Source of the DNA: Bacillus tuaregi
GTDB taxonomy: Bacteria; Bacillota; Bacilli; Bacillales; Cytobacillaceae
Length of the DNA: 39,365 nt
NCBI RefSeq assembly: GCF_900104575.1
Contig: NZ_LT629731.1
Coordinates: forward strand, 4,063,346-4,102,710
Reading direction: 5' to 3'
Each line of letters starts with the position of its first letter. The first letter of the stretch is position 1. Both the position numbers and the translations under genes were made by a program. Positions 7,024 to 14,900 of the stretch are shown here, one piece after another. The notes below the pieces were generated by a model. The model ran no database searches. It saw nothing but the letters and a program-made list of their open reading frames with translations, and was not told the origin of the DNA.

Positions 7024-7823
7024 TTTCGTACCCCCATTCGCGACACTCGACCGTAGCGCTTATTGATAAAATAATAACCAACCACAAGCAGCATCGTAAA
7101 CAAGAACAGCAGGGTTGATAAAGCGTTAATATTTAACGAAACCCCTCTTCGCGCCATCGAATAAATTTCCACTGACAGGGTCGTAAAACCATTCCCTGTT
7201 ACAAAAAATGTAACCGCAAAATCATCGAGTGAATAGGTTAAAGCCATAAAGAAGCCAGCAAAAATACCTGGAGTGATGTAAGGAATGGTTACCTTTGTCA
7301 GAACATCTAAGCGGCTGGCACCTAAATCTCTTGCCGCATCCACTAAGCTTGGACTCATTTCCTGTATCTTTGGCAGCACCATAATAACCACAATTGGAAC
7401 ACTAAAGGCAATATGGGATAGCAGAACAGAGGTAAAACCAAGCTTAATTCCTAGTAAGGTAAAAGTAATCAGAAAGGAAGCACCGATGATGACATCAGGA
7501 CTTACAATCAACACATTATTTAAGGATAGTAAGGTATTTTGAGCATGTCTTTTTTTGACATAAGCAATCCCTAAAGCACCTACTACCCCGAATATTGTAG
7601 AAATCGCTGCCGATAGCAGGGCAATGATAATGGTATTCAGTACAATAATCAGCAATCTGGTATCACCAAACAGTTCCTTATACCAATCAAGCGTAAAGCC
7701 TTCAAAATCATGCATTGTACCGCCGCTATTAAACGAATAAAAAATTAAATAAAAAATCGGAGCATATAAAATGAAAAACACAATGAATAAATAGAGATGG
7801 GATAATTTAAAGAAGCCTTTCAT
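7020..7823 (-). CDS. potC: Spermidine/putrescine ABC transporter permease PotC
   Basis: Inner-membrane permease of the polyamine transporter. The 267 residues have six predicted helices. The cytoplasmic coupling (EAA) loop reads VDAARDLGASRLDVLTKVTIPYITPGIFAG, the PotC pattern, followed by the conserved SLDDFAVTFFVTG. The gene starts directly after the potB stop (no gap) and overlaps potD by 4 nt, so the four genes are translationally coupled. Confidence 0.93.
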   Translation of the reverse strand: MKGFFKLSHLYLFIVFFILYAPIFYLIFYSFNSGGTMHDFEGFTLDWYKELFGDTRLLIIVLNTIIIALLSAAISTIFGVVGALGIAYVKKRHAQNTLLSLNNVLIVSPDVIIGASFLITFTLLGIKLGFTSVLLSHIAFSVPIVVIMVLPKIQEMSPSLVDAARDLGASRLDVLTKVTIPYITPGIFAGFFMALTYSLDDFAVTFFVTGNGFTTLSVEIYSMARRGVSLNINALSTLLFLFTMLLVVGYYFINKRYGRVSRMGVRK

Positions 7824-8627
7824 TTATAGCCCCCTCCTTTTCCTACCTGTCACCATCATGATAATAAACATCGCGAGAATAAGAAAAACAGCAATGGTTG
7901 AGCCCATTCCCCAGTCCTGCGTGACAAGGAAATGCTGTTCAATAGCCGTTCCAAGTGTGATTACCCTGTTTCCTGCAATCAATCTAGTCAGCATGAATAG
8001 TGATAGCGCAGGGATAAATACAACCTGACAGCCTGACTTAATCCCGTCCATTGTTAATGGAAAAATAACCCTACGAAAAGTCGTCCATTTGGATGCGCCT
8101 AAATCACTCGACGCATCGAGAAGCGTTGGATTGAGCTTATCTAGCGAATTAAAGATCGGCAATATCATAAATGGGATAAATATATAGACGGATACAAAAA
8201 CAAAGCTAAAATCAGTGAATAATATTTGCCTTGCACCAATGCCTATAACTTCGAGAAAGCTATTTGTTATCCCGTATGCACCAAATATTCCTAAAAAGGC
8301 ATAGGCCTTTAATAGTAAATTAATCCAAGATGGCAGGATAATTAATAACAGCCATAGCTGCTTGTTCTTTGTCTTCGTTAAAAAATAGGCAGTCGGATAG
8401 CCGATTAACAAGGAAAATGCCGTAATTAAAAAAGCATACCAAAACGAGCTAATCGTCATCTTCAAGTAAACTGGCGTAAAGAACTTTGCGTAATTTCCCA
8501 ATGTAAATTGGCCTTCAATATCAATGAACGAATAGTAAAGGACAAGGATAATCGGGGCGACAACAAACAAAGCAATCCATAATACATATGGAATGATATA
8601 CAGGTTCCGTGTATGCTGATTATTCAT
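7824..8627 (-). CDS. potB: Spermidine/putrescine ABC transporter permease PotB
   Basis: Second permease subunit of the polyamine transporter. Six hydrophobic helices are predicted and the coupling loop is [27 protein letters not shown]. The frame is open to an ATG at 8642. I prefer the ATG at 8627 (MNNQHTRN) because GGTGAT lies 7 nt upstream of it and it gives a short 8-nt overlap with the end of potA; the upstream ATG has no such site. The product is then 267 residues. It ends exactly where potC begins. Confidence 0.9.
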   Translation of the reverse strand: MNNQHTRNLYIIPYVLWIALFVVAPIILVLYYSFIDIEGQFTLGNYAKFFTPVYLKMTISSFWYAFLITAFSLLIGYPTAYFLTKTKNKQLWLLLIILPSWINLLLKAYAFLGIFGAYGITNSFLEVIGIGARQILFTDFSFVFVSVYIFIPFMILPIFNSLDKLNPTLLDASSDLGASKWTTFRRVIFPLTMDGIKSGCQVVFIPALSLFMLTRLIAGNRVITLGTAIEQHFLVTQDWGMGSTIAVFLILAMFIIMMVTGRKRRGL

Positions 8628-9720
8628 GCTGGTCATCACCATATGCTTCTAAACGTTTATCAAACTCTTCTTCCGTTTCACCGAGACGCATGACATGGAT
8701 CGCCTCCGGCTCAAAGTAAAGACCAATTTCATCTCCCACCTGAGCCTTCTTTGTTGAATGAACTAACCATTCATTACCAGCTTGGTCAAAACAGCAGATT
8801 TCATAATGAACACCGCGGAATAACTGAGAATCTACCTTAACCTGAAATTGCCCCTGCTCAGGTTTTGTGATTTCTAAATCCTCCGGACGTATGACAATTT
8901 CAACCGGCTCATGATCGTGAAAGCCTTTATCCACACATTGAAACCTCTTTCCAGCAAACTCAATTATGTAATCACGTATCATCGTACCTGAAACAATATT
9001 TGATTCTCCGATAAAATCAGCTACAAAACGATTAATGGGTTCATCATAAATATCTGTAGGTGTGCCACTCTGCTCAATTTTTCCATTATTGATGACAAAG
9101 ATTTCATCTGACATAGCTAAAGCCTCTTCTTGATCATGTGTGACAAAGATAAATGTAATCCCAAGACGGCGCTGCAGCTCTCTTAGTTCATATTGCATTT
9201 CGGTACGCAGCTTTAAATCCAAGGCCGACAACGGTTCGTCCAGCAAAATGACTTTCGGCTCGTTCACAATGGCCCTCGCAATCGCTACTCGCTGGCGTTG
9301 ACCACCAGACATCTCAGTAATTTCTCGATTTTCAAACCCAGCCAGATTGACAAACCGTAAGGCCTCTAATACCTTGCTCGTAATCTCAGAGCTCTTCATT
9401 TTCTTTATCCTCAGCCCAAAAGCAATATTCTCAAATACATTTAAATGAGGAAATAGGGCATAATCCTGAAAGACGGTATTAACCTGGCGCTTATTCGCCG
9501 GTACCTCATTAATCAGTTTATTATTAAAATAAATTTTTCCCGCTGATGGTTCAATGAAGCCTGCAATCAGTCGGAGAATCGTTGTTTTTCCACAGCCTGA
9601 TGGTCCTAATAAGGTATAGAATTTCCCTTCCTCAATTTCAAAGCTTACATCCTGTAATACTGGTGGTTCATTCTCATATTGCTTCGTTACATGTTCAAAA
9701 CGTATAATTATGTCATTCAT
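8620..9720 (-). CDS. potA: Spermidine/putrescine ABC transporter ATPase PotA
   Basis: ATPase that powers PotBCD polyamine uptake. Walker A is GPSGCGKT (39-46), the Q-loop is [10 protein letters not shown] (83-92), the signature MSGGQRQR (137-144), Walker [13 protein letters not shown] (157-168), and the switch His lies in FVTHDQEEA. The C-terminal third (from about residue 235) is the TOBE/OB-fold regulatory domain typical of PotA/CysA-type ATPases. AAAGGAG lies 7 nt before the ATG. It is the first gene of the operon. No potR-type regulator gene precedes it here, and no convincing promoter was found in the AT-rich region 9721-9900. Confidence 0.93.
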   Translation of the reverse strand: MNDIIIRFEHVTKQYENEPPVLQDVSFEIEEGKFYTLLGPSGCGKTTILRLIAGFIEPSAGKIYFNNKLINEVPANKRQVNTVFQDYALFPHLNVFENIAFGLRIKKMKSSEITSKVLEALRFVNLAGFENREITEMSGGQRQRVAIARAIVNEPKVILLDEPLSALDLKLRTEMQYELRELQRRLGITFIFVTHDQEEALAMSDEIFVINNGKIEQSGTPTDIYDEPINRFVADFIGESNIVSGTMIRDYIIEFAGKRFQCVDKGFHDHEPVEIVIRPEDLEITKPEQGQFQVKVDSQLFRGVHYEICCFDQAGNEWLVHSTKKAQVGDEIGLYFEPEAIHVMRLGETEEEFDKRLEAYGDDQHE

Positions 9721-10028
9721 TCTAAAGCTCCTTTCTTTAAAAAATTATTCTCATATAAAAAACAGAACTATTCCGTTGAAATCACAATTTCTATTCTAAG
9801 ACTTATTTTATTAAAGTTGAAGACATATTAGACTGAATAAGCTAAAGTGAGAAAGATTTTTATAAAATAATGTTAAAAAAATGAAGAAGAACAATGAATC
9901 ATCTCTAAATATAATAATATTTACTAAATAAAAGTTAAAAATATAATAACAGTGAAAAGTTTAAGAAAAAAGTTTGACAATTTTGTGAATTTTTTGAATA
10001 ATATAAACATACAAAGGAGGTCGTTAGA
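9721..10028. other. Divergent intergenic region between potA and a small membrane protein
   Basis: An AT-rich stretch of about 308 nt. On the plus strand it holds the promoter at 9974-10002 and an AAAGGAGG ribosome binding site at 10013-10020. On the minus strand it must contain the potA promoter, but no box stands out. No ORF, hairpin or repeat was seen. Confidence 0.6.
9974..10002 (+). promoter_or_regulatory. Sigma-A promoter of the small membrane protein gene
   Basis: A perfect TTGACA (9974-9979) is followed after 17 nt by AATAAT (9997-10002), then the ribosome binding site and ATG at 10029. The transcript leader would be only about 20 nt. Confidence 0.7.
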
Positions 10029-10295
10029 ATGAATTCTCGTATGAAAATCCTGCAGGCAACAAAATGGGCGGGCGCTATCACTTTACTCGTTGGAATGATG
10101 ACATTAATGTACGGAATTGTAATCGGTTTCAACAACGTTATTGGAATTGGGATTGGCACCATGGTAGGAGCCATTTTTATATTTCTTATGGGAATGTTTT
10201 TCATCACGACAGAGGAAATGGTGGAAAATACTTTTAAAGGCGTTGAAATGACGACTCCTATCAAATCAAGTAAGGTCGTATATTTAAAAAGGTAA
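10029..10295 (+). CDS. Small membrane protein of unknown function
   Basis: An 88-residue product with two predicted membrane helices. One lies at about 14-32 (AGAITLLVGMMTLMYGIVIG) and the other at about 38-58 (IGIGIGTMVGAIFIFLMGMFF), both Gly/Met-rich. A basic N-terminus and a short polar C-terminal tail (about 28 residues) flank them. AAAGGAGG is spaced 8 nt from the ATG, and a consensus promoter stands just upstream, so the gene is likely expressed well. It is transcribed alone and divergently from potABCD. I do not recognise a family. The topology would suit a small channel-, chaperone- or stress-type membrane protein, but nothing points to one of these. Confidence 0.7.
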   Translation: MNSRMKILQATKWAGAITLLVGMMTLMYGIVIGFNNVIGIGIGTMVGAIFIFLMGMFFITTEEMVENTFKGVEMTTPIKSSKVVYLKR

Positions 10296-10310
10296 TCAGA
10301 TTTTCTCGTT

Positions 10311-10447
10311 AAATTTGCAACCGGATTTTTATCGAACTTGCTTTATAACTAACCTAAAAAAACCGCAAGACTCGCCGGAGGCTTAACTTCATTCAGCCGG
10401 GGTTTGAACCCCACTGAATCGAGAGACTTCTGCTGGATGAAGTTAAA
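10311..10447. mobile_element. PATE/IS605-end-like element, short copy B
   Basis: The left part (10311-10370) is a diverged version of the left half of copy A (ATTTGC..CCGGATT..ATCGA). The right part (10375-10447) is close to copy A: GCCGGAGGCTTAACTTCATT, a GGGGTTTGAACCCC hairpin, GACTTCTGCTG and the closing ATGAAGTTAA. The inverted repeat TTAACTTCATTCAG (10383-10396) pairs with CTGGATGAAGTTAA (10433-10446). Relative to copy A it lacks about 37 nt containing the CCACT/AGTGG hairpin. It has no coding capacity. Confidence 0.7.
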
Positions 10448-10466
10448 ATCATTTTCACCCAAATTA

Positions 10467-10500
10467 AAGAAAGAGAGCACCTATTGGCACCCTCTTTCTT
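10467..10500 (-). terminator. Terminator of the qox operon
   Basis: AAGAAAGAGGGTGCC and GGTGCTCTCTTTCTT (minus strand) form a stable hairpin about 12 nt after the qoxD stop. The T tract that follows is interrupted (TTTAATTT), so it is a moderate terminator. Confidence 0.6.
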
Positions 10501-10512
10501 AATGAACAGCTC

Positions 10513-10794
10513 TTACATATCCCAAACGAAAATCAATAGTGTACCTAGAATCGTTACAATAGCAATTCCCATCATGAAATAAACATTACCATAAATGGAC
10601 CATTTGTCTTCTGTTTCACCCGCATGCATAAACACAACAAGCTGTAAAAGAGCCTGTGCAAATGCAGTAACAAGGAGAACGGCCATCGCTGCAGCATATG
10701 ATAAATCCATGAAATAAACAGTAAGGGCAGCCGCAGTCATAATTAGAGAAAAGACAAAGCCCATTATTTGTTTACGCGGAAATAATTCACTCAT
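10513..10794 (-). CDS. qoxD: Cytochrome aa3 quinol oxidase subunit IV
   Basis: Small accessory subunit of the terminal quinol oxidase. The 93 residues have three hydrophobic helices, with the subunit IV pattern KQIMGFVFSLIMTAAAL and FAQALLQLVVFMHAGETEDKW in the second helix. It begins 1 nt downstream of the qoxC stop codon and is the last gene of qoxABCD, followed by a hairpin. The length matches Bacillus QoxD/CtaF-type subunits. Its partner subunits lack a CuA site, so the quinol oxidase assignment is preferred over a caa3 oxidase. Confidence 0.92.
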   Translation of the reverse strand: MSELFPRKQIMGFVFSLIMTAAALTVYFMDLSYAAAMAVLLVTAFAQALLQLVVFMHAGETEDKWSIYGNVYFMMGIAIVTILGTLLIFVWDM

Positions 10795-10795
10795 A

Positions 10796-11392
10796 TTACA
10801 TCATTCCTTTCAAGTAGATGAAGCTGAAGATAAAGATCCAAACTACATCTAGGAAGTGCCAGTAAAGCGAGAAGATAAATGATTTATTCGCAGTTTCCGG
10901 AGTTAATCCACGCTTTTTCAATTGAATTAGAATCGCGGTTCCCCAGAATAAACCGAACGTAACGTGCAATCCATGGGTTCCTAATGTTGTTAAAAGAATT
11001 GCAGTGAAGGCACTAATTTGGAGACCTGCTCCAATGTGTACATAATGAGCAAATTCATATATTTCAACACCTAAGAAGGCTAAACCAAGTACAAGTGTAA
11101 TCGCAAAGAATGCCATCATTGCTTTTTTATTACCAAGACGCATTGCATGGACACCAAGACCAATAATGAAACTACTTGTTAATAAAAGAAGAGTTTCAAT
11201 AAGAACTGGTGTAATTTCAAAAATCTCTGCCCCTGTTGGACCGGAACCTGTACGTCCTTCATAGACAAAATAGGTGGTGAAAAGTGTTGCAAAAAGCATT
11301 ATTTCAGCGCCAAGGAAAATCCAGAAACCAAAAATATTTAAATCATTTTGGTGTGTACTATATTCAAGAGGCTGTGCATGTCCTGCTTTCAT
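10796..11392 (-). CDS. qoxC: Cytochrome aa3 quinol oxidase subunit III
   Basis: Membrane subunit III of the heme-copper oxidase, 198 residues with five predicted helices. It matches the short quinol-oxidase type of subunit III: GFWIFLGAEIMLFATLFTTYFVY near the N-terminus, TTLGTHGLHVTFGLFWG, and the closing YWHFLDVVWIFIFSFIYL. The conserved Glu in GAEIMLF and the His in YWHFLD are present. Its ATG overlaps the qoxB stop by one base (TAATG), indicating coupled translation. Confidence 0.93.
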   Translation of the reverse strand: MKAGHAQPLEYSTHQNDLNIFGFWIFLGAEIMLFATLFTTYFVYEGRTGSGPTGAEIFEITPVLIETLLLLTSSFIIGLGVHAMRLGNKKAMMAFFAITLVLGLAFLGVEIYEFAHYVHIGAGLQISAFTAILLTTLGTHGLHVTFGLFWGTAILIQLKKRGLTPETANKSFIFSLYWHFLDVVWIFIFSFIYLKGMM

Positions 11393-13338
11393 TATTTAGC
11401 ACCTCCTAATTTTTCTTCTGTTTCAGTAACTTCCTCTAAAGAGATATACCGTCCGTGATCCTTTTCAAATGAGCGATGTGCCAAGCATGCGAAGATTCCG
11501 ATCGTCGTAATGATAACAAGTGGCCAAATCGCAAATACAAATGAAAATCCCCATACAAAGAAAATCGCACTCATAATAAATGGAACACCACTATTATTAG
11601 GCATATGAATTTTTTCCAGTTTACCTTGGAATAAAACGTGTTTACGCTTCTTTGCATCCCAAAGTGGTTCGCTCGTTTTTACCTGTGGTGTAATCGCAAA
11701 ATTGTATTCTGGTACAGGGGTATGTGTTGCCCATTCTAATGTACGCGCATCCCATGGATCTGCACTAATATCCCTTGAAGCATAACGAACACTGTAGTAA
11801 ACATTGTATACAATTAATGCAAAGGCAACAGCCATGATTCCTGCACCAATAAATGAAATCATATTTAACGTACTAAAGCCAGATGCTTCAGAGTATGTGT
11901 ACATACGACGAGCCTGCCCGTCTAAACCAGAGATATACATTGGGGCAAATGCTACTACAAATCCGATTGATAATAACCAGAATGTCCATTTTCCGATTCT
12001 TTCATTTAGCATGAAGCCAAACATTTTTGGCCAGTAGTAAGTTAAACCAGCAAGCATTGCGAATACAACACCTGGAATAATTGTGTTATGGAAGTGGGCC
12101 ACTAAGAACATTGTGTTATGGTATTGATAATCAGCTGCTGACATCGCAAGCATAACACCTGTGACACCACCAATTGTGAACAGCGGGATAAAGCCTACCG
12201 AATATAGCATTGGTACTGTAAAGCGTATTTTCCCTTTCCACATGGTGAACAACCAGTTAAAGATCTTAACCCCCGTTGGAACAGCGATTGCCATTGTTGT
12301 AATCGAGAAGAAGCTGTTTGCTAGAGCGCCTTGACCCATTGTAAAGAAGTGGTGGGCCCATACAAGACATGAAAGGGCTGAGATCATAACCATTGAAGCA
12401 ACCATTGATTTATATCCATATAAATTTCGGCTTGAGAATGTAGAAATAATCTCACTGTATAAGCCAAACGCCGGCAGAATTAGAATATAAACCTCCGGAT
12501 GTCCCCAAACCCAGAATAGGTTTGCCCACATCATATCCATACCACCGTTTGTTGTAGTAAAGAAGTTTGTTGCAAATAGTCGGTCCATTGTTCCCATAGC
12601 AAGCGCAACCGCTAAGACTGGGAACACTGTCACAATAATTAAGTTAGCTACTAATGTAGACCATGTGAACATCGGCATCTTCATTAAGGTCATGCCAGGT
12701 GCTCTCATTTTCATAATAGTCGTAATCATGTTTATCCCTGTCATTAATGTTCCCAAACCGGATATTTGAAGTGCCAGCATATAATAGTTCGTTCCAACAG
12801 ATGTACTGAAATCATTACTTGCCAATGGGAAGTATGATGTCCAGCCTGCATCAGGTGAACCTCCGACTACGAAGGAAATGTTAAATAACATGGCACCCAT
12901 AAAGAATAACCAGAAGCTGATTGCATTTAAACGAGGGAATGCAACATCACGAGCCCCAATTTGTAATGGGACAATATAGTTCATGAAACCAATAATGAAT
13001 GGCATCGCCATAAACATAATCATGACAATCCCGTGTGTTGTAAATACCTCATTATAGTGCTGTGAATCAAGTAATGTATTATCAGGTACTGCAAGCTGTG
13101 CACGCAGCATGATTGCGTCAACGCCGCCGCGGAAAAGCATTAATAAAGCAGAAAGTAAATACATAATACCGATACGTTTATGGTCAACCGTTGTTAACCA
13201 TTCACGCCATAAATAACCCCATTTTTTAAAATAGGTTAAACCTGCGACAATCGCGATCATGACTAGACCTATAGCAACCATTGAAGCATATATCGCAGGA
13301 CTTGGATGTGGTACGGCAAAACGTTCAAAGAATTCCAT
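11392..13338 (-). CDS. qoxB: Cytochrome aa3 quinol oxidase subunit I
   Basis: Catalytic subunit with the low-spin heme and the heme-CuB centre that reduces O2 and pumps protons. Landmarks in the 648 residues are the quinol-site region FRGGVDAIMLRAQ, TTHGIVMIMF (heme ligand His), WVWGHPEVYILI (CuB His cross-linked to Tyr, with the Glu proton path), VWAHHFFTMG (CuB His pair) and VAHFHNTIIPG (heme ligands). The frame is open to a TTG at 13374, but GAAAGGAG lies 10 nt before the ATG at 13338, so I use that start. The last ~90 residues form an extra hydrophobic and charged tail typical of quinol-type subunit I. Confidence 0.94.
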   Translation of the reverse strand: MEFFERFAVPHPSPAIYASMVAIGLVMIAIVAGLTYFKKWGYLWREWLTTVDHKRIGIMYLLSALLMLFRGGVDAIMLRAQLAVPDNTLLDSQHYNEVFTTHGIVMIMFMAMPFIIGFMNYIVPLQIGARDVAFPRLNAISFWLFFMGAMLFNISFVVGGSPDAGWTSYFPLASNDFSTSVGTNYYMLALQISGLGTLMTGINMITTIMKMRAPGMTLMKMPMFTWSTLVANLIIVTVFPVLAVALAMGTMDRLFATNFFTTTNGGMDMMWANLFWVWGHPEVYILILPAFGLYSEIISTFSSRNLYGYKSMVASMVMISALSCLVWAHHFFTMGQGALANSFFSITTMAIAVPTGVKIFNWLFTMWKGKIRFTVPMLYSVGFIPLFTIGGVTGVMLAMSAADYQYHNTMFLVAHFHNTIIPGVVFAMLAGLTYYWPKMFGFMLNERIGKWTFWLLSIGFVVAFAPMYISGLDGQARRMYTYSEASGFSTLNMISFIGAGIMAVAFALIVYNVYYSVRYASRDISADPWDARTLEWATHTPVPEYNFAITPQVKTSEPLWDAKKRKHVLFQGKLEKIHMPNNSGVPFIMSAIFFVWGFSFVFAIWPLVIITTIGIFACLAHRSFEKDHGRYISLEEVTETEEKLGGAK

Positions 13339-13414
13339 CCTTTTTTGACTCCTTTCGGGAATGATATTAATCAATTAAACTATTTCAAGTGAAATACGTA
13401 CAATTTCTTAATAA

Positions 13415-14335
13415 TTAGTGACCACTATGGTCTGAATGTTCTTCATTCATTTCCTCACTGTTCATATGTCCCTCATGTGACTCTGCAGAATCAGTTTCAG
13501 TAGCTCCATGATTATGCTCTGGTGCGGGAGAGAAATCTAAATGAGTTCCGGTAAATGTCATTTGACCAAGATGCCCCGGTTCAAGCAGCTTATCAAATTT
13601 TTCTTCTGTCAGAGGATCAGCTGTTTCATGAACCTCCTCTACCCATTCATCAAAATCTTTTTGAGACATAGCGGTAACATTGAACATATTTTCAGCAAAA
13701 CCTTTACCGCTGAAGTTAGCATTGCGTCCCATCATTTCGCCCTTCTCGTCAGCCGCTAAATGAAGAGTTGTAACCATGTCTGACATCGCATACTTTTGTC
13801 CGCCTAGCTGTGGAATCCAGAAGCTTGTAATTGGTCCAAATGAGTATAATTTAAACTCCAACGGACGATCAGTTGGAATATATAAATAGTTAATCGTCTC
13901 AATATCTTCTTCCGGATAGCTAAAATGCCATTTCCAGTCTGAAGAAGAAGCATAGATAACTAACGGTTCTTTATCCTCATAGCCTTGAGGAGTTGCCTCA
14001 ACAATATAGTTACTTTGTACAGATACAAATGAGAAATAGGCAACAATGATAACTGGAATACCGACACAAATTGCTTCCACCCATGGATTACCTTCGATGT
14101 GAGGAGGTTCATAATCAGGACTTTGCTTTGAAGCGCGGTATTTAATTAATACATAAATCAAAATAGCGAAAACAATGATAACGATAAATGACATGATACC
14201 GATGGATAACATAATATCCCTTGCTTGACGTTCGGCTTGAGGGCCTTTAGGGTCTAAAACCAACAATGGTTCACACCCTGTTAGCACCGTGGCAATAGTG
14301 ATAATAAACGTGAATAAAGCCGATTTAAATTTCAT
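13415..14335 (-). CDS. qoxA: Cytochrome aa3 quinol oxidase subunit II (lipoprotein)
   Basis: Subunit II of the menaquinol oxidase. From the ATG at 14335 (AAAGGGG 7 nt upstream) the product has 306 residues. It starts with a lipoprotein signal and lipobox ATVLTGC (Cys21), then a second helix (about 43-67) and the cupredoxin-like domain. The CuA ligand motif C-x3-C is absent: the corresponding segment reads GRNANFSGKGFAENMFNVTAMS. The electron donor should therefore be quinol, not cytochrome c. The C-terminal ~35 residues are rich in His, Glu and Ser (HNHG, SHEGHMNSEE, EEHSDHSGH) and may bind metal. A 76-nt gap separates it from qoxB. Confidence 0.93.
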   Translation of the reverse strand: MKFKSALFTFIITIATVLTGCEPLLVLDPKGPQAERQARDIMLSIGIMSFIVIIVFAILIYVLIKYRASKQSPDYEPPHIEGNPWVEAICVGIPVIIVAYFSFVSVQSNYIVEATPQGYEDKEPLVIYASSSDWKWHFSYPEEDIETINYLYIPTDRPLEFKLYSFGPITSFWIPQLGGQKYAMSDMVTTLHLAADEKGEMMGRNANFSGKGFAENMFNVTAMSQKDFDEWVEEVHETADPLTEEKFDKLLEPGHLGQMTFTGTHLDFSPAPEHNHGATETDSAESHEGHMNSEEMNEEHSDHSGH

Positions 14336-14392
14336 ACTAGTACCCCTTTCTTTGAAAGTATTAATATATTTTTCTTCAATAAAAAATTGCAT

Positions 14393-14841
14393 GCTCTACA
14401 AAGCATCAATTCAAAATAAAAACAGTAAACATGAAATTGACATAAATTTTTTTCGATATGTGATTTTTGTCACTGTAACTGAATTTATTTTTTGGTAGGT
14501 TACATAAACAATATTAACACGATAACTACATAATTATCCTAAGGTAATTGTTACAAATTTAGTAAGGTAATATTTTCCAATTAACACATTACAGAAATAA
14601 CTCCTCCTTTTTCAAAAGTTGCTACAATAGCGTTTGAAAGCCCTTTCATTAAGGGAACCAGATGAAATATAAGTCTTCCAAAGAAATTATAAATAATAAC
14701 TTTATTAGAAAACTATACTAATATATGAAAAACTATTATCATTATTAAAACAGAAATTACATTAAAAAGGAATTATTTAGCACGCATTTTTAACAAATAT
14801 TTCATTTATTTAGCAAAATATTGAAATCTATAGAAAAACAC
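14393..14841. other. AT-rich region upstream of qoxA, no gene
   Basis: This ~450-nt stretch carries no credible ORF. It holds the FNR-like palindrome at 14459-14474 and must include the qox promoter, although no clean -35/-10 pair was found on the minus strand (the best is TTGAAT/TGCAAT at 14410-14415 and 14387-14392, spacing 17). A small hairpin, CCCTTTCATTAAGGG, lies near 14642. The rest is featureless AT-rich DNA. Confidence 0.6.
14459..14474. promoter_or_regulatory. FNR/CRP-type palindrome upstream of qoxA
   Basis: TGTGATTTTTGTCACT matches the Bacillus FNR site TGTGA-N6-TCACA at 9 of 10 positions. It is centred about 131 nt upstream of the qoxA start codon. A role in lowering the aa3 oxidase under oxygen limitation is plausible, but position relative to the true transcription start is unknown. 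Confidence 0.5.
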
Positions 14842-14883
14842 AAAAAGGTAAGAACTGAATCATTGACAGTTCTTACCTTTTTT
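14842..14883 (-). terminator. Terminator of the ABC1-kinase gene
   Basis: AAAAAGGTAAGAACTG (14842-14857) pairs with CAGTTCTTACCTTTTT (14867-14882), giving a 16-bp stem with a 9-nt loop and T tracts on both strands. On the minus strand it follows the stop codon of the gene at 14901 by about 18 nt. Confidence 0.9.
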
Positions 14884-14900
14884 AACAGCGAATTCAATTT

